Source: Desmodus rotundus (lineage: Eukaryota; Chordata; Mammalia; Chiroptera; Phyllostomidae). Taken from it: a DNA stretch of 64,000 nt. Each line of letters starts with the position of its first letter. The first letter of the stretch is position 1. Below the pieces are notes generated by a model. It searched no databases. It was not told the origin of the DNA and saw nothing but the letters and a program-made list of their open reading frames with translations. The position numbers were made by a program, and so were the translations under genes. The DNA is taken from contig NC_071392.1 in the NCBI RefSeq assembly GCF_022682495.2, positions 85,204,797-85,268,796 on the forward strand. Reading direction: 5' to 3'. This document shows positions 1-9,979 of this stretch, piece by piece.

Positions 1-1320
1 GCCAGTGTTTGCTTATCCCCCACAACGCCGCTGCTTTACCCAGACCCCACTCCATGCTCACAGAGCAGACGCACATCGTAAAGGCAGTTCCTCTCATGTG
101 GATGCACTTTGTGTGCTCAGTTCCAGCGTCCGCTGTTCCCCAGTAGGCATCTTGTCTCCATCGCTGCTGACAAACCGTACGTCTTATATTTTACTTGTAT
201 TTCAATTTCATTTTTATTCACACACATTTGACTCCATCTAGGAGGTAACATCATTATCTTCCCAGTCTCTTGCTGAGCTCTTGAAGATAACGTGAAATGC
301 CTGTTTGCTTTTTTGCATTATGTTTATTTTTAGCAATGGAAATAAAAGAAGCTCTTTACACTTCAACTTGTGTGTTTCCCTTCTTGCTTTGGACTAGATA
401 TTATTTCCTTCCATTCCCTTCTCTCCCTCTGCCTTTCAGAAGATGGCTTTAAGGTAGAAGTTCCCACTCTATAGCTGCATATCATGTGATAGTGGTTAAG
501 TAGAATACGGGTGGGATACTAAGCACGGTACCTGAAAGAAATAGGGTCACATGGGAATTAATGTTGAGATTAGGGTTAAGGATGTTGAGATACTCTGTAA
601 AGGATAGTGCTTCTGGAATCTTCGGCCTGTAGACCAGACAGACATTCCCAGCATCCCTTGGGCTCTGGCAGAAGACCCAAGAATGAAATGTCAGTTACTG
701 GCCAGCAGATGGCACTGTGAAGCCATTGAGCTGGAAGGGGCTCTGGGGAGAGTCTGGGAGAGCAGGAAAGGGTTAAGAAGACTTAGGCAGGGATCCAACA
801 GTGGGCAGATGTTGAGGCAGGTTTCAGTTGTCGCCAGTGTATGTACCTACAACTATGGAATGGGTGGGAGGTCCCACTAAACGTTAAAGGACCCACACTG
901 AAGATTTGGGCAAGGCAGCCATGCTGGCAGGGACAGGTGCAGATGGGGAATTAACTGTCCCTGAAGACTGTGGGAAACCAGCGGTGTCCCAGGAGAGGAC
1001 AGTGAAGGGACCTCTGGCACACATGGCTGTAGGGGGGAGCAGATGCAGTCACTGAGGTGTCCTGGGACACGTGGAGCTGGCACGGGGTCCTCCTGCCCAG
1101 GAGCAGGGGACATGGCTGCACCTCAGGAGGCACCAAGCAGGCATCTCCCTGAGACTGCAGGGGGAGAATGGAAGTAGGGTGAGCAGCAAAGGCTGGTAAT
1201 CAATTCAGTCAGGGGAAGGCAGGGACAATATTGTGGGGACATGGGGACAGGCAACTCTTAGCCATGGGGCTGTGCATGACACGGACTGATGCATAGAATC
1301 TTGAACCTGGGTCCCACCAA
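1..1320 (+). repeat. A-cassette upstream block, copy 1
   Basis: Non-coding block present four times in the window (also from about 22,447, 34,202 and 56,209), always just upstream of a subgroup-A V gene. Bases 1-87 are matched by the copies at 22,447 and 56,209 but not by the one at 34,202, which starts later. It contains an AT-rich part with ATGGAAATAAAAGAAGC near 336 and a CTCF-like motif at 702. No gene is recognised; short open frames here are not conserved as proteins. Confidence 0.8.
702..716 (+). promoter_or_regulatory. Putative CTCF site, class 1 (A upstream)
   Basis: CCAGCAGATGGCACT fits the CTCF core pattern CCASYAGRKGGCRSY at every position, in the same orientation as the V genes. 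The same 15 bases recur in all four A-upstream blocks. Confidence 0.55.
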
Positions 1321-1382
1321 GCATATATAGCACCAGGGCGCAGCTCCCAAGAAGAGCCCTATCAGAGCAGCAACATCAGAGC

Positions 1383-1392
1383 AGTGACATCA
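1383..1392 (+). promoter_or_regulatory. Vbeta decamer of the orphan leader
   Basis: AGTGACATCA, the CRE-like decamer of TCR Vbeta promoters, 108 bp upstream of the orphan leader ATG at 1,491. Confidence 0.55.
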
Positions 1393-1490
1393 TAGCAAAT
1401 GCTCCTATCAGGGCACGGGGAGTTCAGAAGTCTAGACTGCTCCCCGCAGGAGACCCCACTCTGACCTGGCAGAAGTCTTGCGAAGCTGCC

Positions 1491-1539
1491 ATGGGACCCA
1501 GGTTCCTCTGCTGTGTGGTCCTTTGTCTCCTTGGAGCAG
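1491..1539 (+). pseudogene. TRBV: Orphan TRBV leader exon (L0) upstream of A1
   Basis: A 49-nt first exon encoding MGPRFLCCVVLCLLGA plus one base, followed by a GTGAGC donor. It is nearly identical to the leader of A2 at 23,933. Its intron is kept up to about 1,650. There, just before the polypyrimidine/acceptor segment seen in A2, the sequence jumps into the promoter region of a second A gene. The V exon that belonged to it has been deleted. The exon ends in the same phase as the A1 leader and no acceptor lies between them, so it could splice to the A1 V exon as an alternative first exon. No such leader is present in the paralogous A3 region. It may also simply be a dead relic. Confidence 0.75.
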
Positions 1540-1734
1540 GTGAGCCCCAGACATTGCTTGTAAGTCTGGACACGCAGTCACCTCTCTGACATACAAGCCT
1601 GGGGTGATGGCTGCTGTGGGAAACTCACTGTGCTCTGCCCCCGACTTCTCTCTTGAACGTGGGTCCAACCAAGTGTATATAGCAGCAGGGGGCAGCTCCC
1701 AAGGAGAGTCCCTTCAGAGCAGCAACATCAGAGC

Positions 1735-1744
1735 AGTGACGTCA
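1735..1744 (+). promoter_or_regulatory. Vbeta decamer of A1
   Basis: AGTGACGTCA, containing a full CRE palindrome (TGACGTCA), 107 bp before the A1 ATG. Confidence 0.6.
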
Positions 1745-1841
1745 TAGCAAATGCTCTTATCAGGGCACGGGGGTTCAGAACTTTAGACTGCTCACCCCAG
1801 GAGACCCCACCCTCAGCTGGGAGAGGCCTTGGGAAGCTGCC

Positions 1842-2316
1842 ATGGGCCCCAGGCTCCTCTGCCTTGTGGCTCTTTGTCTCCTGGGAGCAGGTAAGCCCTG
1901 GACACTGTGTGTAAGTCTGGACATAGAGTCACCATCCCTGACACACAGCCTGGGTGATGGCTGCTGTGGGAAGCTCCCTGTGCTCTGCCCCCGACTCTTC
2001 TCTGTCTCCTCCCAACAGGCCCAGTGGACTCAGGAGTCATGCAGACCCCCAAACACGTGACCAAAGCAAGAAAACAGCAAGTGACACTGACATGTTCCTA
2101 TATCTCTGGACACCCTTATGTGTATTGGTACAAACAGGTCCAGGGCGCGGGTCCTGATTTCCTTGTTTCATATTCCAGTGGGCGAGAGCTACAGAAAGGG
2201 AACCTGCCCGATCGGTTCTCAGTGAAGCAGTTTGGTGACCGCCACCACTCTGAGCTGACTGCGAGCTCACTGGAGCTGAACGACTCGGCCATCTATCTCT
2301 GTGCCAGCAGCCTTGA
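1842..2316 (+). CDS. TRBV: TCR beta V gene A1 (TRBV9/5-like), apparently functional
   Basis: Encodes a germline V domain of the TCR beta chain, used in thymocytes after V to DJ joining. Leader exon 1,842-1,890 (MGPRLLCLVALCLLGA plus one base), GTAAGC donor, acceptor CCCAACAG, V exon 2,019-2,316 (298 nt). The mature part begins PVDSGVMQTPKHV, with first Cys in VTLTCSY, Trp in VYWYKQ, PDRF, and second Cys in AIYLCASSL. The start of leader plus FR1 most resembles human TRBV9; the leader end GAGPV also fits TRBV5. It carries Met instead of Thr in the GVTQ motif, unlike A2-A4. The heptamer is CACGGCC, differing at position 4 from its paralogues. A second leader and promoter lie 350 bp upstream. 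Subgroup is inferred; TRBV identity is secure. Confidence 0.9.
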
Positions 2317-2355
2317 CACGGCCCTGCAGGACCCGCAGGCGCCTGCACAAAAACA
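2317..2355 (+). other. 23-RSS of A1
   Basis: Heptamer CACGGCC, spacer of exactly 23 bp, nonamer ACAAAAACA. CAC is kept; position 4 is G where A3 and A4 have A. Confidence 0.85.
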
Positions 2356-3761
2356 CTCCGCCCCACTCAGGAAGTGACAGCTGCCAGCCAGACAGGCTCA
2401 GAGCTAGGAGTGCAGCCAGCCTTTCCCCAGCACCATTCTGCTGCTTACAGATGGGGGGGATTTGATGCTCACAGGCATCACGCAGCTTCAGTATCATTGT
2501 CCTGATGATACACAAGATGGGAACTAATGTTCCTGGGTCTATATTTCATAACCCGAGGAGCAAGACATCACTCAAGTCTGCTCCTCACACCTGTGGATCT
2601 GTCACCCTGCACCTCTCCCAGCACCGTGCCCACATTGGCTTCCCTTGTCCAGGTTTAGATGAACAGGCGTGGGGGGATCACGCAGTATCTGGGATTGTCC
2701 ACCTTTCCCTGACAGGTTCAAGGAACATTTCACTTCAAGGCAACAAATATTCATGATCCTTCATGACGACAACAAGGAAAGGCACAGCATCCTGCACTGT
2801 GGCTGTCACCTGGAGCTGTCCAGAGCCCTGAAGCAAGTTCAGGGTCCTGCAAAGCATGGGACTGTGGATAAATTAGGTAGAAGTGTTTAAAGACCCATTA
2901 CGTTTCTTATTAACTTCAGCAATCCTTCTCAGGGAGATATTCCCCATGGAACAATGTCTCAGTTTAATATGGCACTTTTCTCTCTCATGCTGGAGGCAAG
3001 CGCCTGTCCCCACGTCTGTCGCACAGCTGGAAACCTAGGGGACAGCAGGCTACCTAGAGAGCTGAGTACCACACAAGTAGGTGCTCAGGTAGGTTGCTGT
3101 CCTGGGCTGCATGTGCTGGCCATGGCCTCACCATGAGATCACATGTCAGGTGACTCTGAAGTACATTGTCACGTGACTCTGAAGGTGCTCTTGGGCATTT
3201 GGCGGGAGTCTCGTCTGTTGAGGAATGGACAGAAAACAGAGCCAACATCCTCAACGGGTGACCAGCCTGCCCCTGAGGTTTGGCCACCAGAAACAGGAGG
3301 GTCACTGTGGGAGGACGGACAGTGGGGGGCTGCTGGTTGACCAGCAAAGCAGAAAAGGAGGCTGAGGGATGACTTGGGACCCAAGAGTCCTAAAGGCACC
3401 AGGAAGCCATCAGGCTTTTCCCTCAGATGGGAGAGCACAGGGACAGGTACACACAGCAGACAGGGCATCATGGAGACCTGCAGACAGGGTGAAGCACCCG
3501 AGGTCACACCCTGCGTGCACAGAGGGCAGGAATGATGGCAGGACTCCAGTCAGCTCAGTCACAGCACTCCTCTCACTCTGAGCTGTGTGCCTGCACTTTG
3601 CTTTCTGATCTGATGCTCTGGGAGGTGGCGTGTCCCCTTGTGACGAGTGGGCTCTGGGGCCTAGGCAGTGAGAGTGTCACCTCATAGACTCCCTGGGGAT
3701 CCCTGTTCCTGTCCAGCAATCCACAGACCCTGTGGGACCCTGTGTTGGCTCAGCTCCTGCC
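2356..3761 (+). repeat. A-B spacer, copy 1
   Basis: Non-coding spacer repeated at about 24,448, 36,123 and 58,215 between A and B genes. No RNA gene, transposon end or conserved reading frame was recognised. Confidence 0.7.
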
Positions 3762-4186
3762 CTGAGAGGCTGCCTCCTGTGTTGAGTGGCCTTGTGTCTC
3801 CTCCCTGCAGGTGGGTCCTGGGCTGGCCCCTCTGTGGGGAGATGTCCCAGGCCCAGCACTGAGCTGCTCCCTCGTGGATGCAACATGTGTTCCACTGTCT
3901 TCCGCGCAGGTCTGGGGTGTGCTGGTGTCACTCAGACCCTGACATTCCAGGTCTTGACCACAGGACAGATGGTGACATTGAGGTATGCCCAGGAGTTGAA
4001 CCACAACGCTATGTACTGGTACCTATAGGAGGCTGATCCGTTACTCAGTGGGTGTTGGTGTCATGGAGAAAGGAGAGGTCCATGATGGGTACACTGTCTC
4101 TAGATCTAATACACAGGTCTTCCCCCTCATGGTAGAGTCGGCCACCTTTCCCAGACATCTGTGTACATCTGCGCCAGCAGTGAATC
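3762..4186 (+). pseudogene. TRBV: TRBV pseudogene B1 (TRBV6-like)
   Basis: TRBV6-like by [16 protein letters not shown] and [13 protein letters not shown] FR3. Leader-like exon 3,762-3,810 starts CTG where TRBV6 genes have ATG and has an in-frame TGA at 3,783. The V exon is 3,910-4,186 (277 nt, 18 shorter than B3). Tyr replaces the first conserved Cys (TAT at 3,984). A 17-nt deletion after the YWY motif shifts the frame and brings a TAG at 4,027. A further 1-nt deletion in FR3 restores length. The 17-nt deletion is shared with B2 and B4 but not with B3, although B3 is its positional duplicate. The heptamer is CATAGAA, so the signal is also decayed. Clearly non-functional. Confidence 0.88.
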
Positions 4187-4225
4187 CATAGAACTGCACA
4201 GCCACCTCCGCTCTGCACAGAAAGG
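4187..4225 (+). other. Decayed 23-RSS of B1
   Basis: CATAGAA, 23-bp spacer, ACAGAAAGG. The third heptamer base, critical for RAG cleavage, is T instead of C. Confidence 0.75.
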
Positions 4226-5181
4226 CTGGGGGAGGCCTAGCCCCTGGACTCAGGGGGCCCTGTGCGGACTCCTACACCTTGGAGCCCCCAGTGGGCCCTG
4301 CCTGCAGGGTGACTCTCTGTGTATGCTGGGACTGCCCTGTAGGGCAGTGTCTGCCAGGCTGGGACCAAACTCTGGGCCTGGGACACACAGGTGTCCACCT
4401 ATGCTGGCTGTCTGTCTGTCCTCTGCAGCTGCTCCATTAGCTTGGACAGTGCTTCCCCAGCTCTGGCTTGGCTCGTCACCAGCCTGAGTCAGGGGCCATC
4501 AGGCTGGGCTGTCATCAGTAATCAGATGCGTCTCTGCCCACTTTCGGATCACACACAGGTGTCCTACAGGACAATGACTTTGGGTGTTCTTTTGGAAAGA
4601 AGCTATGGGAAACTTTTTTAATGCACGGGGACTTGGAAGCACAAAGGGCTTTCCTTGGGCTGTGCAGACATAATAGTACATGGAAGTAAATGAGCACACA
4701 GAGGACACTCGGTCATAAGCTGCAGAGGGAACAGGAGCTTCCTACTAAGTTCTCCCAGGGCATCACTCCATCTATGTGTCTCTGAGTTGTCAGTGCGTCC
4801 AGGGCAAAGCCGAGTCAAGCCTGACACCAGCCCTCGCCCTACAAAGGGACAAGGTTGAGCAAGTGTGATGGGAGAGTGGAGGGGATGGTGACAGAACAGG
4901 GTGCTTCCAGGAGAGCCCGAATAGCAGAGAAGACAATGATTCTCCCTTCTGTGTGGTGTATGGATGATGCTACGGACATGTCCTCACAAAAATGCCAGCC
5001 GACCAGGGTGACAGGTGAATGAGACTCAGTGTCAGACCTCGGCATCCAGACAGCGGGGATCCAAAGTGACAGCTGTGCATGGATTTTGTTCAAAAGGGAG
5101 CTGATAACTATTTACACTAGTCACCCAAGTGTGCTCTCCTATATGTCACATGTCCCTGAGATGGAGGGGACTGACAGAGCC
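4226..5181 (+). repeat. B-D spacer, copy 1
   Basis: Repeated at about 26,302, 37,999 and 60,075 (B-D) and, more diverged, at 18,314 and 52,082 (E-D). This shared spacer shows that the B-D and E-D pairs are old duplicates of one two-gene unit. No gene seen. Confidence 0.7.
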
Positions 5182-5191
5182 AGTGATGTCA
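5182..5191 (+). promoter_or_regulatory. Vbeta decamer of D1
   Basis: AGTGATGTCA, 112 bp upstream of the D1 ATG; intact although the gene is broken. Confidence 0.6.
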
Positions 5192-5293
5192 CTATGGGAA
5201 CGGCTCTGAGGTGACAAGGCGTGTCCCATCCTCCACTGCTCCTGCTCACAAGATCTGGCCTGGTGAACCACCCAATCCTGTCCTGACTCTGCC

Positions 5294-5741
5294 ATGGGCA
5301 CCTGGCTCCTCTGCTGGGCAACCCTGTGTCTCCAGGGGGCTGGTGAGTCCTCAGAAAACCAAGTAGCTTCAGTGTGTGTGTGTGTGTGTGTGTTTGATGA
5401 TTACAATTGTTTTCCTCCTTCTGTTGTTAACTTCTGTGTCCCCAGGTCACACAGAGACTGGAGTCTCTGGTCCCCAAGGCACAAGGTCACCAAGAGGGGA
5501 CAGAATGTGACATTTCGGTGTGATCCTATTTCTGGGCACGCTGTTCTTTACTGGTACCAGCAGATGCTAGGGCAAGGCCCAAAGTTTCTGATGTACTTTC
5601 AAAACAACGACCCCGTGGACACATCCGGGATGCCTAACAATGGGTTCTCTGCTGTTGATCTGAGAGCTCCTCCTCCACTCTGAGCATCCAGCCTGCAGAG
5701 CCGGGGGACTCGGCCGTGTACCTCTGTGCCAGCAGTGCAAC
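5294..5741 (+). pseudogene. TRBV: TRBV pseudogene D1 (TRBV7/11/12-like)
   Basis: Leader exon 5,294-5,342 is open ([16 protein letters not shown]), the donor GTGAGT and acceptor CCCCAG are intact, and the V exon is 5,446-5,741 (296 nt, two short of D4). Two 1-nt deletions are seen by comparison with D4: one near 5,469 in the GVSQSP segment and one near 5,653 in FR3 (RFSAV segment). The remaining reading, [19 protein letters not shown] and YLCASSA, is typical of the TRBV7 group. The intron carries a long TG run. The promoter decamer and CACAGTG heptamer are perfect, so it could still rearrange but not encode a chain. Its 34-kb duplicate D4 is intact, so both deletions probably post-date the duplication. 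Confidence 0.9.
5373..5394 (+). repeat. TG microsatellite in D1 intron
   Basis: About 11 TG units directly before TTTGATGATTACAATTG. The same site is short in D2 and D5 and longer in D6. Confidence 0.8.
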
Positions 5742-5780
5742 CACAGTGTGGCACCGTCACTGCCTCCCTGCTCACAAGCC
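5742..5780 (+). other. 23-RSS of D1
   Basis: Consensus heptamer CACAGTG, 23-bp spacer, nonamer TCACAAGCC. Confidence 0.85.
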
Positions 5781-6092
5781 CACGTGTGTGCAGCCATGCA
5801 GCGCTCTGTTTGGCCACATGCAGCCACCAGCCTTAAAAGTAAATAAATTAGGCTCCTTGTGAAAACCGTCATGGAGTCATCATTCATGAGTGTGGTCATG
5901 CACAATAATGCACATTTATGTCTGTCCATATAGAGTTTTCTTATTTTTCTTGACAGTCCTGCAGTCATTCCATATTTAATTTCCTTCTTCGCTAGCCTAT
6001 CTGTAATAGAATTTAAATGTAGCTTGGTTTAATGAAAACCCTAGTTGAGAAGGTTTTAAAGGGAAGTAATTCAAAGAAGATCCAAATAATAG
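5781..6092 (+). other. D1 3' flank
   Basis: No feature recognised apart from duplication at 39,553. Unlike D2, D3, D5 and D6, this flank lacks the CTCF-like motif that normally follows a D gene; the L1 relic lies beyond it. Confidence 0.5.
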
Positions 6093-6590
6093 AGTGATCT
6101 CCGCTTTTTTGGGAGGGACATTTTCCAAGACCCAGTGGATGCCTGTACAGCTGATGGTATGAGGGAGCTCATGTGTCCCGTTCCCTAAGCATAATCACCC
6201 TTCAGTTTGGAGGAAGCACTTGACAGGATGTCCTTCGGAGATCTGGTTGCCGGCATCACTACCCTTGCATGTCATGGACACTATAGTAAAATGAGGGTGA
6301 CTGGACCTCAAGCACTGCCCAACCATGACAACAGTGAGTCTGATAACACACACAGCCAAGTGAGTAAGGGGCAGCCATAGTGCACAGGGTGGAGACGCTG
6401 GGCAAGGGAGTGATTCTCACCCTGCACTGTCAGAGAGGGACAGTGTGAGAGTTCAGCTAGCTACTCGGAATGATGCATATTGAAAAGGGTTAAATTCTTT
6501 TTCTCTGGAATTTGGCATTTAATATTTTGGGACTACAGTTGACCTTAGGAAACTGAATCTTTGGAGAGCGCAACTGCAGATAAGGGGGGA
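6093..6590 (+). mobile_element. Decayed Tigger-like DNA transposon remnant
   Basis: The left part, with AAGACCCAGTGGATGCCTG, and the right part, GTTGACCTTAGGAAACTGAA then GCAGATAAGGGGGGACT, look like the two ends of a non-autonomous TcMar-Tigger element recalled from other mammals. No transposase is visible. Family call from memory. Duplicate at 39,867. Confidence 0.45.
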
Positions 6591-6779
6591 CTTCTGTGGG
6601 CACAAGCAAAATGTGCGAGGACAACAGCAAGACCGGGAGCAGATAGTGGGTGCATATCTTAGCGTTGTGAGGTCTTCCTGATCTGAGTGCAGGGTAGAGA
6701 CTGTGATAAAGCTGAGGTGTTAACTGCAAACTCTAGAGCCACCACTGAAATAACAAACAGAGTTATATAGCCCACAGGC

Positions 6780-8990
6780 CAACAAACACAGAGATGGAAT
6801 TATTATAAAAATGCCTAATTCATACACAAGAAAGCATGAAATAAAGGTCAAGGAAACAAGGAACAGATATGATAATAGAAAACAAAGAACAAAATGACAG
6901 ACATGAAGGTAACCAGAACAATATGTACATCAAATGTAAATAGTCCAAATGCCCAAATTCAAAAGCATCCATTGTGGTACTGAATAAAAGAGAAAGAAAG
7001 CAGATGCATTCCACCTACTGCAGCTGCACGCACTAGAAGCATAAAGACTCACAGGTGGAAAGCAACAGATGTCCCATGCTACCACTAAGCAGATGAAAGC
7101 TGGAGCCACGATGTTGACATCAGACAAAGCAAATCTCAGAGCAAAGACTATTCTGAGACAACAAAGGTCATATTCTAATGATAAAAGGGCCAATCGATCA
7201 AGAAGACAAAACAATCAGAAATATGTATGCATCTAAAAACAGAGCTTCGAAATACTGAAGCCAAAAAGGCAAGAAGAGACAAATTCACAATTACAGTCAG
7301 ATGTTTCGACGCCTGTCACTCATTGATTGAACACTTGACCCCCCCAAAAAAAAATTAGTGAGGATCCAGAAGACATAGAGAACATTATCGATCACCTTGA
7401 CCTTGTGGACATTTACAGATAGTTTGCCCAACAGCAGCAGAATGCACCTTCTTACCAAAGACTCACAGATTATGTAACAGGATAAACTATGGACTTTGGC
7501 CGTAAAATAAGTAACAATATATTTAAAAGAATTCAAATCACACAAACCATGTTCTGTGAACCCAGAGGAGCTGAACTAGAAATCAATAACTGAAAGAGCT
7601 CTAGGAAAATCCCAAATATTAGAAACTAAATAACAATCTTCTAAATAACCCACAGAGCAAAGAAGAAATCAAAAGTAAATTTAAAGGAATTTTAACTAGT
7701 AGAAATGAAAATAAAACTTATAAAAAGTGATAGGATGCTACTAGAGGACTCCTTAGTGGGAATGTGAAAATCAGGGAATAATTCCCTACTCATCCTGAGC
7801 CCCCACTATGATACCCAAATCAAACAAAGGTATTACCAAAACAAAACAAAACAAGAAAACCAAAGAAATATCCCTACAGACAATATCCCTCATGAACACA
7901 GATTAATAAGCCTTTAGAATCCCAGCGTATCAAGCGCAGCAGTGAAAAAGCAGAACTGACCATGACCCAGGGGGTCTCTCTCAGCATTATGTAGTCATGA
8001 CTGTTGACATTTAAAACCACCTCCAGGAAGTTTCACATCTCAAACACGAAAATGTAAAAAAATCATATGACGATCTCTATAGGTGCTTAAAAACATGTGA
8101 TACATTCCAACATCTGTTCCTGATAAAAACTCTTCTTAAATTAGCAGTAAGAGGAGACACCCTTCCCCAATCCAGGGCATCTGTGAAAAATCTAGGGTTA
8201 GTAACACTTCTGAAGGTAGACTGTGGTAAGATAAAGATGCACAGGCATCCCCAGATCCAACACTAAAGGTAGCACGAAAGGGGGGATAGTCATTTCTACA
8301 ATAGTGCTGGAAACCCCTTATCCATAGGGAAAAATAATGAGTCTCAATCCCTACCTCACTCCAGGAAGCGCAGTGGGCCAAACCTGGCCTCTCCCGGCCC
8401 TTCTAGGGCCCAGAAGCTACCAAGACTGTCTACATTTTTGACTGGTTGACGAAAATAAAAGGAATAATATGTTGCGACATAGGAACATTATAGGGAACTC
8501 TGATTTCCACGCCCACACACGAAGTTTATGGGAACACGGCCCCCCTCCATCAGGTACACACTGTCTCCGGCTGCCTTGACGAGCCGGTGGCAGAGCTGAG
8601 TGTCTGGGACAGAAAACCAAACTATTTACCTGACTCTTTACAGAAAGAGTTGGCTGACTGAGCCATAAACAAAGTGACTGTGAGACGGGTCAGCATTCAC
8701 AACGATCTAAAAGCTTCTGAAAGGAAGTACAGCACCTTCCTTCCTGATGTTCGGTTAGGCAAACATTTCTTAGACAAAAAGTATTCTGATCTCTAAAAGC
8801 ACATGTTTCTTTTATAAAATTTTAAAATCATATTCATTAAAAGATATTAAAATATATATGTACATATGTGAAAGTACATATACACACAATATATATACTT
8901 GTATATTTGAAAAAGGACATGTATCCAAAATATAGAAAATTCCTACAAATCAATAACGCAGAGAAGGAAGTAATTCAGAAAGAGCAAAGG
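6780..8990 (+). mobile_element. Old LINE-1 relic, ORF2-derived, broken
   Basis: Scattered stretches match L1 ORF2. From about 6,840 to 7,700 they are of endonuclease-domain type (ATCAGACAAAG, CATCAAGAAGACA, GACCTTGTGGACATTTACAGA). From about 7,800 to 8,330 they are of reverse-transcriptase-domain type (CAATATCCCTCATGAACA, then an ATCATATGA segment). From about 8,790 to 8,990 it is 3'-end-like. Frames are full of stops, with internal deletions. A hAT-type element sits within it. Duplicate at 40,556, and a diverged partial copy at 11,444. Non-functional. Confidence 0.7.
8370..8664 (-). mobile_element. Non-autonomous hAT-type element nested in the L1 relic
   Basis: Read on the reverse strand it gives the common mammalian hAT-like pattern: an end containing CTTTCTGTAAAGAGTCAGG, a CAGCTCTGCCACCGG segment, a central AT-rich part, and a GGGCCAGGTTTGGCCCAC-type end. 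Family name uncertain. Paralogues at 12,131, 42,161 and 45,914. Confidence 0.5.
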
Positions 8991-9889
8991 AGTTGAGCAC
9001 AGAGATTCCCCAGAAAAGAAAATATATAAGTAGGTAGTACTTTCTTCATAGAGGGTTTCTTTCAGCTGCTGAGGAGATTTCTTGGCTGACGGGAGTCCAC
9101 CATGGGTCCTCCCCAGGAATCACTGGGCAAAGAGAGAGCTTTGCCCAGGTCCTGCCACCCCTGCCCTGGGCAGCTGCATGCATGGCGACCTCTTTCCTAC
9201 AACACTCATTGATGAGATTTACAATTTTTATTCCCCTTTTGGAAAAAGGCAGCATGCCTCCCTCACCACCACAGGCAAAGAGTGAGCCTGAGAAAGGTAC
9301 ACAGGAAATCAGCAGGAGCTGTGCAGAGTCCTGGGGGTTCTCCCATGACTCACTTAGAACCTGGCCAGCTCTGGCAGTGTCAATAGTGCTGCTGCACAAG
9401 TGGCCACTTGATGGTGCTGTGGATCCACAGAGTGAGATGCTGTTGGTCCTCTGTGGGAGAGGGAGGGCTCATGAAGATAGACTTGGCTTGGTGCCTGCAT
9501 TAGGGAAATTATCTGATGAATCACAAGTTCACTCATCATAGCTTTTTCCTTAATGGATATGCTGGCGTGGTTCTCAAAGCAAGAAACAATGAACTTGGCC
9601 TTGCATGAGTGGTGGCCTCTATTAAGCCTGTGCTTGGTGGAGCGTGTGATGCGGCTTCAGTGAGGAGCCTGGAAAACCCAAACCAGGTGTAGAGGAAGGA
9701 GCATCTACTCTGAGAAAAAGAGAACCTGTGCAGATGAACACCTGCCCTGTACCCTCAGGGTCCAACTCAGCACAGCCAGCTGTACCTGCTCATAGGAAAA
9801 TGGACAGAACAGGGAACACAGGACCAGCTGAGCCTGTCCCAGGATGCCAGTGTGCCTGCAGAGGCCAACAAAGACAGAAACAACATAAT
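8991..9889 (+). repeat. C-gene upstream block, copy C1
   Basis: Conserved among C1, C2, C5 and C6 (starts near 14,641, 42,776 and 48,421). Contains the class-2 CTCF-like position. No gene seen. Confidence 0.7.
9401..9419 (+). promoter_or_regulatory. CTCF-like class-2 site, weakened (C1)
   Basis: TGGCCACTTGATGGTGCTG: the GGGCGC core present at its paralogues is TGGTGC here, so binding is doubtful. Confidence 0.3.
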
Positions 9890-9899
9890 AGTGACGTCA
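9890..9899 (+). promoter_or_regulatory. Vbeta decamer of C1
   Basis: AGTGACGTCA with a full CRE core, 90 bp upstream of the ATG. Confidence 0.6.
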
Positions 9900-9979
9900 C
9901 AGGCAAGTCCTTCAACAGAGCAAAAGGAGAGGCAAACCTCGGCTCTCTCACCCAAAGCACCCGAGCCCTGAGCAGGGAC

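Noticed and set aside
5..241. Possible exon-like frame at the window start, repeated near 22,450 and 56,209.
   Set aside because: The segment is AT-rich, begins with a GTG, and does not match any family known to me; it is duplicated as part of the A-upstream block.
683..880. A 65-codon frame beginning MKCQLLASRW repeated in every A-upstream block.
   Set aside because: Its conservation follows block duplication and the CTCF-like motif; the C-terminal ends differ by frameshift among copies, so no protein is implied.
1317..1330. TATA-like GCATATATAGCA in A promoters.
   Set aside because: It lies about 55 bp upstream of the decamer and about 165 bp from the ATG, an unlikely TATA box; Vbeta promoters are often TATA-less.
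6780..8990. Considered whether the AT-rich region held an endogenous retrovirus or an active L1.
   Set aside because: Only L1 ORF2-type fragments with many stops were found, and no LTR, primer-binding site or intact frame.
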